A DNA stretch of 21,606 nt from Competibacter_A sp003527885. Lineage in GTDB: Bacteria > Pseudomonadota > Gammaproteobacteria > Competibacterales > Competibacteraceae. Below the pieces are notes generated by a model. That model was not told the origin of the DNA. It worked only from the letters and a program-made list of their open reading frames with translations, and made no database searches. Made by a program: the position numbers and the translations under genes. Below are positions 6,089 to 13,339 of the stretch, piece by piece. The number at the start of each line of letters is the position of its first letter. Position 1 is the stretch's first letter. The stretch spans positions 1-21,606 of the forward strand of contig DAORPQ010000058.1 of the NCBI GenBank assembly GCA_035442025.1, written 5' to 3'.

Positions 6089-8258
6089 AGTCGTCGGTGG
6101 CCTCAGCGAACCGGTTTGGACGATGCCGGACCAGAAAGCTGGCCAGCAACAACCCCATCAGCAGCAAACCGACCCACGTTTCCGGCTCCGGCCCGCCGTG
6201 GCCGGTGAACGCGCCGCCGCCGGTGATCGGTGCGGCGGGCTCGCCGTAAGCTTTTTCGGTGGTTCCTTTGACTTGCGGCACCGCTACCGGCAGGGTCGGG
6301 GTCTTGGCGGGATCGGGGTTATAAATTTTTTCCGACACCGCGACGAAGGCGGTCCACGGCGTCACCAAGGCGAAGTTCAAACCCAGATCGGTGATGCGCT
6401 GCTTGAGCGCGTCGGCATTGACCGATTCGACACCCGGTTGTTGCCGGCCGGTCGTCAGTTGATACTGCAAATCGCCGATGACGGAGCGCGCCCAAACGAT
6501 CGGCACCGCTTCGCCTTGGGTGCTGGTTTCCGGCAGTTCGATCTTCAACGGCAAGGTCGCCGGACGGCCGTGCACCAAACCGCGCACGGTGATTTCGTGC
6601 GGGCCAGGGCGGTTATAGCGGCCTTGGATGCGCAGCGACTGCCCGGCGAACAGATCGGGGATGCGGTCGGGACTGGGTTCACTGACTTCCATCCCGCCCC
6701 AGTCGATCTGAATGTCGGTCAACACCGGCGATTGCAGGCGGTCGGCCAGTTCGCCCGCCACCTTTTCCAAATCCTCGGTCGGGTCCATGTAGCGGGTAAA
6801 GCCGCGCCCGACTTTGCCCATTTCGCTCAGCAGATAGCGGTTGACCCCGGTGCCGACGCCGAAGGCGTACAGCCGCGCGTCGTTCAGGTTGGCTTTGAGC
6901 AGTGCCAGAATTTCCGCTTCGTTGCCGATATAGCCGTCGGTCAGGAAGGTGACGAGGCGAATCGCGCCGCTTGGAACCGGCGGGGCCAGGGCTTGACGGA
7001 TGCCGGCGCTCATCTCGGTGCCGCCTTCGCCGCGCAGCGAGTCGGTGTAGCGCAAACCCGCCGCGATATTCTGTGGGGTCGCCGGCAACGGTTGGGCGGA
7101 GAATTCGTTGGCGGAATCGCTGAAGCGGATGATGCGGAAACTGTCGGTGGGCCGTAGTTTGCGCAACGCCGCCCGCATGAAGGCTTTACTCGCTTCAATC
7201 GGCAGGCCGTCCATCGAACCGGAACAATCCAGCACGAACACCATTTCGCGGGGCGTGATTTCGGCGTCCGCCGGCGCCTGCGGCGGTTCGAGCAACAGGC
7301 TAAAGAAGCCGCCGCGCGGGTCGCGGTAGGCCAGCAGACCGGCCTGAGTCCGCGTTCCCGCCAGGGTATAGCGCAGCACGAAATCGCGGTTGTCCAAGGT
7401 GCGGCCGCCAGTCAGCCGCACTTCGGCTTTTCCCTGGTCCGGGGTCTGCGTGGTGATCGGATGCGTGCGGCTTTCGATGGCGCCGATCGCCATGCCGGCG
7501 TTGATGTGGATGGCTAAACCTACCCGTTCCGGGTCGATCTGGCCGGGCGCGTTCAGTTCGAACACCGGCGGATAGGCCGGCAACTGTTCGACTTCCCACT
7601 GACCGTAAGCGGTTCGGCTATCCGCTCGGGTCGCGCCGCCGGACGTGCCGGTTTTCGCGTCCCAATGTTGGACGCCGCCGCGCGGAGCGGCTTCACCCGG
7701 CGCGACGCCCGCGCCTTGCGGCTGGTAGCGCGGCCCCACCACCAGCGGAATCACCAACTCGTAACTTCCGTCCACGCGCGGCACGGTCTGGGCGTATTTC
7801 AACGTTACCTTGACCGGCAAACCCGGCATCAGGTTGGCGATGTCCTGGGTAAACATGTTGGGGCGGTACTGGGTCAGCAGCGCGGCGCTACGGCCTTCGC
7901 TTTGGGCTTTCTGAAAGGTGGCGCGGGCTTCTTCGATCCGCTGAATTTTGGCCTGCACCCGCTCGTCGCCGACTTCCATCACCATCGCGTTGACGGCGGC
8001 GGTTTCGTTGAGCGGAAACAGGTACGTCGCGTTAACCGCTTGATTTAAGGGATTGGCGAAGGTCTGGGTCACGGTAACGGTCGCCAGATCGCCTTGCACG
8101 TCGGCGTCGATGTCGGTCTTGAGCAGCGGGAAGGTGACGGGCTTGCCGTCCACCGTCGCCTCGATCCGCCCGCCGAGATCGTCGGGAACGACGGCCAGCG
8201 CGCCGCCCAGCGGTATCCAAGCCAGGAGGCCGATTAAGAGTGCTTTAAGTTTCTTCAT
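6069..8258 (-). CDS. VIT and von Willebrand A domain protein with PEP-CTERM-like sorting tail
   Basis: A 729-residue exported protein. Residues 1-22 are a signal peptide (cleavage after 'GALA'). A VIT (vault/inter-alpha-trypsin) domain spans about 30-175, including 'VTVTQTFANPLNQAVNATYLF' elements and 'RIEEARATFQKAQSEG'. A von Willebrand A domain spans about 336-510 with a complete MIDAS metal site: D344-x-S346-x-S348, T414 and D441. Near the C-terminus come a Gly-rich linker, 'GPEPETW' (689-695), a hydrophobic helix (695-710), the basic cluster RHR (711-713), and an extra 16-residue hydrophilic tail. The first three of these resemble a PEP-CTERM sorting signal. The gene starts 18 bp downstream of the exosortase gene with a good ribosome binding site (CGAGGAAA), so the two form an operon and this protein is the likely substrate. 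Adhesion or surface matrix roles are inferred from the domains only. Confidence 0.9.
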   Translation of the reverse strand: MKKLKALLIGLLAWIPLGGALAVVPDDLGGRIEATVDGKPVTFPLLKTDIDADVQGDLATVTVTQTFANPLNQAVNATYLFPLNETAAVNAMVMEVGDERVQAKIQRIEEARATFQKAQSEGRSAALLTQYRPNMFTQDIANLMPGLPVKVTLKYAQTVPRVDGSYELVIPLVVGPRYQPQGAGVAPGEAAPRGGVQHWDAKTGTSGGATRADSRTAYGQWEVEQLPAYPPVFELNAPGQIDPERVGLAIHINAGMAIGAIESRTHPITTQTPDQGKAEVRLTGGRTLDNRDFVLRYTLAGTRTQAGLLAYRDPRGGFFSLLLEPPQAPADAEITPREMVFVLDCSGSMDGLPIEASKAFMRAALRKLRPTDSFRIIRFSDSANEFSAQPLPATPQNIAAGLRYTDSLRGEGGTEMSAGIRQALAPPVPSGAIRLVTFLTDGYIGNEAEILALLKANLNDARLYAFGVGTGVNRYLLSEMGKVGRGFTRYMDPTEDLEKVAGELADRLQSPVLTDIQIDWGGMEVSEPSPDRIPDLFAGQSLRIQGRYNRPGPHEITVRGLVHGRPATLPLKIELPETSTQGEAVPIVWARSVIGDLQYQLTTGRQQPGVESVNADALKQRITDLGLNFALVTPWTAFVAVSEKIYNPDPAKTPTLPVAVPQVKGTTEKAYGEPAAPITGGGAFTGHGGPEPETWVGLLLMGLLLASFLVRHRPNRFAEATDDFRTELA

Positions 8259-8276
8259 GGGATTTTCCTCGAAAGG

Positions 8277-9782
8277 TCAGAGTTTCACGGTCAGGGGTTG
8301 CGGGGTGCCGCGATAGGCGGACGGCGAGAGATCCAGCGCCCGCCATACCGCGACGTCGAAGTTTTCCACCAGGGGTCCCGGCAATTCCCACGGCGCGATC
8401 CGTTGGATCATCCGCCAGGTCGTGCCGGGGGCTTGCACCCAACGCCAGATCGCCTCGGCGACGTGGGGGGTCCATTCCCCGCGCTCCGACACGAAGCTGA
8501 CGGTGATCCGCCAATCGCGGCCTTGCGGGTCGGTGCTGCGGTACACCGCGCTGGGGGTGACCCCGCCGGTCTGGCCGAGATAGCGCACGGTGTGGCCGCT
8601 GCCGGCCAGGCATTCCTCCGGCGAATGCAGGTGGCGCAGCGGGGCGGAGGTGCTGACCACCAACAGGCCGAACGGCCCGTACGCCGCCCGCGCCGCGCCG
8701 CCGCCGTAGCGGGTGAAGTAGCTTTGTTCCCGGTCGGTCAACGCGCCGGGCAAGGCGGCGAAAATGCCGATCCGGTCGGGCAATTGCGGCGCGGCCTGCG
8801 GGCGGGCGACATCCAGGGGTTGCGGCGGCACGCTGACGATGCCGGCGCAGGCGATCAGGAAAGCCACCCCCGCGAGCGGTCGGACGGTCAATAGAGTCGG
8901 CGAGGCAACGATAGTGGATGCGGCGGACGGCTGAGGAAGCGCGGCGCGACGGCTCCAGTACGCCCACCACCCCAACGGCAAGGCCGATAAAGCCAAGGTG
9001 AGCAGGCCAAGGCCGCTGTGCCAGGGTTCGGCGAAGACATCCAAGCCGCCCAGGGCGTCGCGGTGAACCAAACCGGCGGCGAGCACGACGATGCGCAGGC
9101 TGTTGCCGAGTGCCGCCGCCGCCAGCGCGATCAGCGCGCCCCAAACCGCCTGACGCGGCGTCGGGCGCACCAGCGCGGCGAGCGCCGAAAACAGCAGCAG
9201 CAACAGCAGCAAGCCGCGCGTGCCGGAGCAGGGCAGATCGACCAGCACGACCTGCTCGTGCCATTGGATTTGCAATCCGTCGCAAAGGACCGGCGCGTTG
9301 CCCAATTTGAGCGCCCCGCACGCGCCGGCGGCGGACGCCTGTTGCAAGGCGAAACCGAAGCCGCGTTGCAGGATGCGCTCGACCGGCAAAGCGAAGGCGA
9401 ACAGCACCGCCAGCCAGCCGGGCGACAGCGGGCGAGCGCGATGGTGCAGCCCCAGCAGCAAGCCGATGGCGCAGACATCCACCGCCAGCGCCGCCGCGCC
9501 GAGGGTGTTGACGCCCGACCATTGGCCGAGCAAGCGCAGCAAGGCGGTCAGCCCCAGCAAACCGACGCCGTTCACGCGCTGGCGGGCGTCGATCCCTTGC
9601 AAGGGGCTAGTCGCGCTCCACAGCAGCAAGCCGCCGGTCAGCGCCGCCACCCACAATCCCTGGGAATCGTAGGCGGGATCGAACCAAGTCCGCACCAGCC
9701 ACAGCAGCGGGTGCGCGGCCAGCAGCGCGAGCCCCCCGATCAGGGCGGCGGGACCGAGGAATGGAAGCAGGGATTGGCGCAT
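8277..9782 (-). CDS. exosortase fused to an EpsI-like (DUF3485) domain
   Basis: A 501-residue polytopic membrane protein. The first ~280 residues are about eight transmembrane helices with the exosortase triad: Cys in 'VDLPCSGTRG' (C185), Arg in 'GNSLRIV' (R230) and His in 'EPWHSGLG' (H255). After a linker and another hydrophobic segment (about 299-317) comes a periplasmic EpsI/DUF3485-like domain with the 'HSPEECLAGSG' block (386-396) and a following beta-rich region. Exosortases are transpeptidase-like enzymes that cut PEP-CTERM-type tails at the inner membrane. Fusion of the sortase with EpsI is a known architecture. The only visible candidate substrate is the VIT-vWA protein encoded 18 bp downstream, so this looks like a dedicated one-target pair. 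I cannot assign the exosortase subtype without profile scores. The ATG at 9782 has a GGAG ribosome binding site. Confidence 0.9.
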   Translation of the reverse strand: MRQSLLPFLGPAALIGGLALLAAHPLLWLVRTWFDPAYDSQGLWVAALTGGLLLWSATSPLQGIDARQRVNGVGLLGLTALLRLLGQWSGVNTLGAAALAVDVCAIGLLLGLHHRARPLSPGWLAVLFAFALPVERILQRGFGFALQQASAAGACGALKLGNAPVLCDGLQIQWHEQVVLVDLPCSGTRGLLLLLLLFSALAALVRPTPRQAVWGALIALAAAALGNSLRIVVLAAGLVHRDALGGLDVFAEPWHSGLGLLTLALSALPLGWWAYWSRRAALPQPSAASTIVASPTLLTVRPLAGVAFLIACAGIVSVPPQPLDVARPQAAPQLPDRIGIFAALPGALTDREQSYFTRYGGGAARAAYGPFGLLVVSTSAPLRHLHSPEECLAGSGHTVRYLGQTGGVTPSAVYRSTDPQGRDWRITVSFVSERGEWTPHVAEAIWRWVQAPGTTWRMIQRIAPWELPGPLVENFDVAVWRALDLSPSAYRGTPQPLTVKL

Positions 9783-9844
9783 GGCGAGTCTCCGTTGAAT
9801 CGCCAGCGCAGTATGGAAAGCAGAGATGCGCGCCCGATGGCGCG

Positions 9845-9876
9845 ATCGTGCAAAAGCGAGGAAGAATCGTGCAAAA
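9845..9876. repeat. 11-bp direct repeat upstream of the exosortase gene
   Basis: ATCGTGCAAAA occurs at 9845-9855 and again at 9866-9876. The two copies start 21 bp apart, almost exactly two turns of B-DNA, so both face the same side of the helix. The pair lies 63-94 bp upstream of the exosortase start codon, where promoter-proximal operator sites would be expected. A weaker third 'gtgcaagcgg' follows at about 9880. Binding of a regulator is inference. Confidence 0.45.
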
Positions 9877-10004
9877 CGGGTGCAAGCGGCCCGTTATCGT
9901 CCAGCTTCATCATTCGGACGGGCTTGGGCGGCCCAGAGGGTCAGATCGGTCGCTTACGGCGTCGCCCGCGATGAAGCATTGATACAATCCGATTTGCGGT
10001 TTTC

Positions 10005-10019
10005 AAAGAGCGGCGCTAG
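10005..10019 (+). repeat. 15-bp repeat, copy upstream of hsdM
   Basis: AAAGAGCGGCGCTAG, identical to the sequence at 14850-14864 ahead of hsdR. Its core AGCG-G-CGCT is a palindrome around one central base. This copy lies 90 bp upstream of the hsdM start codon. Confidence 0.4.
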
Positions 10020-10109
10020 CCCGATGAATCCAAGCGTTTTACCCACCACAGGCGATGCGCAGTGACCGACGGTGACGCAATCGAACCTCTCGCATTTTAG
10101 GACGCACTC

Positions 10110-12239
10110 TTGAGCGCCAACTTTCAATCACTCGCCAACTTCATCTGGTCCGTCGCCGACCTGCTGCGCGGTCCCTATCGCCCGCCGCAGTACGAGCGCG
10201 TCATGCTGCCCCTGACAGTGCTGCGCCGCTTCGATGCCGTGCTGGCCTCTACCAAGGAGACTGTCCTCGCGCGCCATGAGACCTTGAAAGGCAAGGAACC
10301 CGCGCTAGTGGATCGGGTGCTAAACGAAGTCGCCAAGAACGAACAGGGTGACTCGCTGGGGTTTCACAACCATAGCCGGCTCGATTTCCACAGGCTCAAG
10401 GGCGATCCAGATCATATCGTTCGCCACCTCAACGATTACATCAACAGCTTTTCGGAGAACGTTCGCAAGATTTTCGAGCGTTTCGATTTCGAAAAGGAGA
10501 TCGAAAAGCTGGAGGAGTCCAACCGCCTTTATCAGGTGGTGGCCCAATTCGCCGAAATCGACCTGCACCCCGATCGCGTCGACAACCTCACCATGGGGCT
10601 GGTGTTCGAAGACTTGATCCGGCGCTTCAACGAAGCCGCCAACGAAACCGCCGGCGACCACTTCACCCCGCGCGAAGTGATCCGGCTCATGGTCAACCTG
10701 TTGCTGGAACCCGACACCGGCGTCCTCACCCAAGCCGGCGTCATCGTCACCGTCTGCGATCCGGCTTGCGGCACCGGCGGCATGTTGGCCGAAGCGCAGA
10801 ACTGGATTCGCGCCCACAACGGACAAGCCACCGTCAAGGTGTTCGGGCAGGACTACAACCCGCGCTCCTACGCCGTGGCCGCCTCCGACCTGTTGATCAA
10901 GGGCCACAAGGATGGCCAAGTGGTGCTGGGCAACACCCTGACCCACGACCCGTTTCCAGAGCAACGCTTCGACTATCTGCTGGCCAACCCGCCCTTTGGC
11001 GTGGATTGGAAGGCCGAGAAAAAAATCATCGACCGCTGGCCCAGCTTTTGCGGCTACGGCGGCAAGCTGCCGCGCATCAACGATGGCGCGCTATTGTTCC
11101 TGCTCTACATGATGAGCAAATTCCAGAGCCACAAGGCGGGCGAGCGCGACCAGCCCGGCTCGCGCGCGGCCGTCGTCTTCAACGGCTCGCCCCTGTTCAC
11201 CGGTGGCGCGGGCAGCGGCGAGAGCGACATCCGCCGCTGGATCATCGAGCGCGACCGGCTCGAAGCCATCGTCGCCCTGCCGGAGCAGATGTTCTACAAC
11301 ACCGGCATCGGCACCTTCATCTGGGTGGTCACCAACCGCAAGGCCGATCACCGCAAGGGCAAGATTCAGCTTATCGACGCCCGCGAGCGCTACACGCCGA
11401 TGAAGCGCAGCCTGGGCGACAAGCGCCGTTATCTCGATTCGACCGCCATCGACGCCATCACCCGCGAGCACGGCGCGCTGGAAGACAGCAAGACCAGCCG
11501 CGTGTTCGACAACGCCGACTTCGGCTACCGCCGCATCGCCGTGCTGCGTCCGCTGCGCCTGCGCTTCCAGATCACCGATGAGGCGCGCGAGCGTTTCCTG
11601 AACGCCTGCCCCGAATTGTCCGACGCCTTGCGGGCGGTGCGGGACCGGCTTGGGTCAGCACCTCTGTTGGACTGGAACCAGACCTGGGACGCCGTACAGC
11701 ACATATTCAAAACGCTGCCCGACGGGGCGGAAGGGTGGGCGAAGGGTGCGAAGGGCACGGCGCAGAAGAAAAGCTTCCGCGACTGCTTTGCCGCTGTGGA
11801 CCCCGAAGCCGCGCCCGTCATCGCCAAGCACCACCGAGATGACCCCATGGGCGCGGGCCGACTTTTCCCCGACCAGACCCTGCCCGCCGACTTCACCACC
11901 CGCGAGCTTTACACGCTGCTGGGCTTTTTCCCCGATGGCGAAGGCGGTTTCATCGAGCACGAAGCCGACCCGGACTTGAAAGACGCTGAGAACATCCCTT
12001 TGAAGGAAGATATCGTCAGCTACTTCCGGCGCGAGGTGCGGCCCTATTTGGCCGATGCCTGGATCGACCGCGAGACGCTGGACGAGCACGACGGCGGCAT
12101 CGGCAAGGTCGGCTATGAGATCAATTTCAACCGCGTGTTCTTCCAGTACCGGCCGCCGCGTCCTCTGGCCGAGATCGACGCGGAATTGGCCGAGGTGGAA
12201 AAGCGGATTCTGGCGTTGCTGCGGGAGGTGACGGAGTGA
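10110..12239 (+). CDS. hsdM: type I restriction-modification DNA methyltransferase subunit HsdM
   Basis: A 709-residue adenine-N6 methyltransferase subunit. An N-terminal helical HsdM_N domain (about 5-150, starting 'LANFIWSVADLLRG') is followed by 'GDHFTPREVIRLMV' (182-195), the SAM-binding motif I 'DPACGTGG' (217-224) and the catalytic motif IV 'NPPF' (293-296), both intact. With HsdS it methylates the recognition sequence, and with HsdR it forms the restriction complex. The protein is about 200 residues longer than EcoKI HsdM. The extra C-terminal part ends in 'GYEINFNRVFFQYRPPRPL' and a helical stretch that probably contacts HsdS, as in the long HsdM subfamily. The start is a TTG at 10110 with 'AGGACG' upstream; this start gives the expected N-terminus. 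Its TGA overlaps the next gene's GTG (GTGA), implying translational coupling. Confidence 0.95.
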   Translation: MSANFQSLANFIWSVADLLRGPYRPPQYERVMLPLTVLRRFDAVLASTKETVLARHETLKGKEPALVDRVLNEVAKNEQGDSLGFHNHSRLDFHRLKGDPDHIVRHLNDYINSFSENVRKIFERFDFEKEIEKLEESNRLYQVVAQFAEIDLHPDRVDNLTMGLVFEDLIRRFNEAANETAGDHFTPREVIRLMVNLLLEPDTGVLTQAGVIVTVCDPACGTGGMLAEAQNWIRAHNGQATVKVFGQDYNPRSYAVAASDLLIKGHKDGQVVLGNTLTHDPFPEQRFDYLLANPPFGVDWKAEKKIIDRWPSFCGYGGKLPRINDGALLFLLYMMSKFQSHKAGERDQPGSRAAVVFNGSPLFTGGAGSGESDIRRWIIERDRLEAIVALPEQMFYNTGIGTFIWVVTNRKADHRKGKIQLIDARERYTPMKRSLGDKRRYLDSTAIDAITREHGALEDSKTSRVFDNADFGYRRIAVLRPLRLRFQITDEARERFLNACPELSDALRAVRDRLGSAPLLDWNQTWDAVQHIFKTLPDGAEGWAKGAKGTAQKKSFRDCFAAVDPEAAPVIAKHHRDDPMGAGRLFPDQTLPADFTTRELYTLLGFFPDGEGGFIEHEADPDLKDAENIPLKEDIVSYFRREVRPYLADAWIDRETLDEHDGGIGKVGYEINFNRVFFQYRPPRPLAEIDAELAEVEKRILALLREVTE

Positions 12240-13339
12240 ACGAGCTGATTCACCAAATCCGCGACCTAATTTTATCCGCCCGCCGGGCGGTGGCGCATTC
12301 CGTCGATCTGATCCAGGTGTTGACCAACTTCGAGATCGGTCGGCGCATCATCGAACATGAACAACAGGGCAAGGAACGGGCAGAGTATGGCGATGCCATG
12401 CTGAAGGCACTGGCTATCGCTTTGACCGATGAGTTTGGCCGGGGATTTTCGCAAACCAATCTCAAAATGATGCGCCGGTTTTATCTGATCTATCAGCATC
12501 GGATGGGTCAGGCAGTGCCCGGCCTTTTACCCGCCGTGAAAAAAGGTCAGACACTGTCTGACTTTTTGCAGAAATCCGATGTTGCGTCTCAAAATTCACC
12601 AGGGAATATTCGGGCTGGGGCGTCCGCGTCTTTCCATTTGAGCTGGTCCCATTATGTTTTCTTGATAAGCGTCGAGAACGACGCCGAAAGGCGGTTTTAT
12701 GAAATCGAATCCGCCGGCCAAGGCTGGTCGCTACGGGAGCTCAAGCGCCAGTTCAATGCGGGTTTATACGAACGGTTGGCTCTGAGCCGAGATAAAGACG
12801 GAGTCAGACAGCTCGCCACCCAAGGTCAGATCATCGGCCGCCCCGAAGATCTTCTAAAAGAGCCTTACGTGCTGGAATTTTTGGGGCTAGACGAACAGGC
12901 GAAATACAGTGAATCGGATTTGGAAAGCGCCATCATCGACAAGCTCGAACACTTTCTGTTGGAACTGGGCAAGGGTTTTCTGTTCGAGGCCCGGCAAAAG
13001 CGTTTCACTTTCGATGAAGAGCATTTTTTCGTCGATCTGGTGTTCTACAACCGCCTGTTGCGTTGCTACGTGCTGCTCGATCTGAAAATCGGCAAGCTCA
13101 GTCACGGCGACTTGGGCCAGATGCAGATGTACGTCAACTATTTTGACCGCCATGTGAAGCTGGTTGAGGAAAATCCCACCATCGGCATCGTGCTCTGCAA
13201 AAAGAAACACGACGCGCTGGTCGAAATTACCCTACCCAAGGACGCCAACATCCACGCCCGCGAATATCAGCTTTACTTGCCCGATAAAACATTGCTGCGC
13301 CAGAAGCTGGCGGAATGGGGCGGGGAGATGGAGGAGTGA
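12236..13339 (+). CDS. DUF1016/YhcG-type PD-(D/E)XK nuclease domain protein
   Basis: A 367-residue protein with the two-domain YhcG layout. The N-terminal DUF1016 helical domain covers about 5-88 ('NFEIGRRIIEHEQQG', 'FSQTNLKMMRRFY'). The C-terminal PD-(D/E)XK nuclease fold covers about 205-355, with a candidate active site E230, D267 in 'FFVDLVFYNR' and D282-x-K284 in 'LLDLKIGK', followed by the conserved 'GQMQMYVNYFD' helix. All three positions are intact, so nuclease activity is plausible. The gene sits inside a type I RM operon: its GTG start overlaps the hsdM stop and its stop overlaps the hsdS start, each as GTGA with a strong ribosome binding site (GGGAGGTGA ahead of this one). Proteins of this family occur repeatedly in type I loci, but their role there is not settled. 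The linker (about 92-133) carries an unusual DNA palindrome described separately. Confidence 0.9.
   Translation: MNELIHQIRDLILSARRAVAHSVDLIQVLTNFEIGRRIIEHEQQGKERAEYGDAMLKALAIALTDEFGRGFSQTNLKMMRRFYLIYQHRMGQAVPGLLPAVKKGQTLSDFLQKSDVASQNSPGNIRAGASASFHLSWSHYVFLISVENDAERRFYEIESAGQGWSLRELKRQFNAGLYERLALSRDKDGVRQLATQGQIIGRPEDLLKEPYVLEFLGLDEQAKYSESDLESAIIDKLEHFLLELGKGFLFEARQKRFTFDEEHFFVDLVFYNRLLRCYVLLDLKIGKLSHGDLGQMQMYVNYFDRHVKLVEENPTIGIVLCKKKHDALVEITLPKDANIHAREYQLYLPDKTLLRQKLAEWGGEMEE
12541..12567. repeat. terminator-like palindrome inside the YhcG-type gene
   Basis: GTCAGACA (12546-12553), a central C, and TGTCTGAC (12555-12562) form a perfect 8-bp palindrome. It is extended by one G-T pair and four A-T pairs to AAAA on the left and TTTT on the right. 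As RNA it gives a hairpin of up to 13 pairs ending in a U run, the shape of an intrinsic terminator but within a coding sequence. It encodes the linker peptide around 'KKGQTLSDF' between the two domains, a poorly conserved region that could tolerate an inserted palindromic element. Confidence 0.55.

Larger units (their letters stand above)
9783..10109. promoter_or_regulatory. divergent spacer between exosortase operon and hsd locus
   Basis: No convincing gene is seen in these 327 bp. It must carry the exosortase promoter (minus) and the hsdM promoter (plus). A TACAAT hexamer at 9983-9988 is a possible -10 element facing hsdM, but I find no well-spaced -35. The exosortase-proximal part contains an 11-bp direct repeat (9845-9876) and the hsdM-proximal part a 15-bp sequence shared with the hsdR leader (10005-10019). 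Short open frames here (for example one ending at 10065) lack ribosome binding sites and resemblance to known proteins. Confidence 0.5.

Noticed and set aside
9190..9215. CAG/CAA-rich trinucleotide run.
   Set aside because: On the coding (minus) strand it is simply a leucine run of an exosortase transmembrane helix. It is not long or pure enough to be a likely contingency repeat.
8245..9522. Alternative minus-strand frame overlapping the exosortase gene.
   Set aside because: Arg/Ala/Gly-rich out-of-frame shadow; the exosortase frame holds all catalytic motifs and has a ribosome binding site.
9826..10065. Small open frame in the exosortase/hsdM spacer ending 'MNPSVLPTTGDAQ'.
   Set aside because: Arg-rich with no ribosome binding site and no family resemblance, and it crosses the region carrying repeats and promoters.
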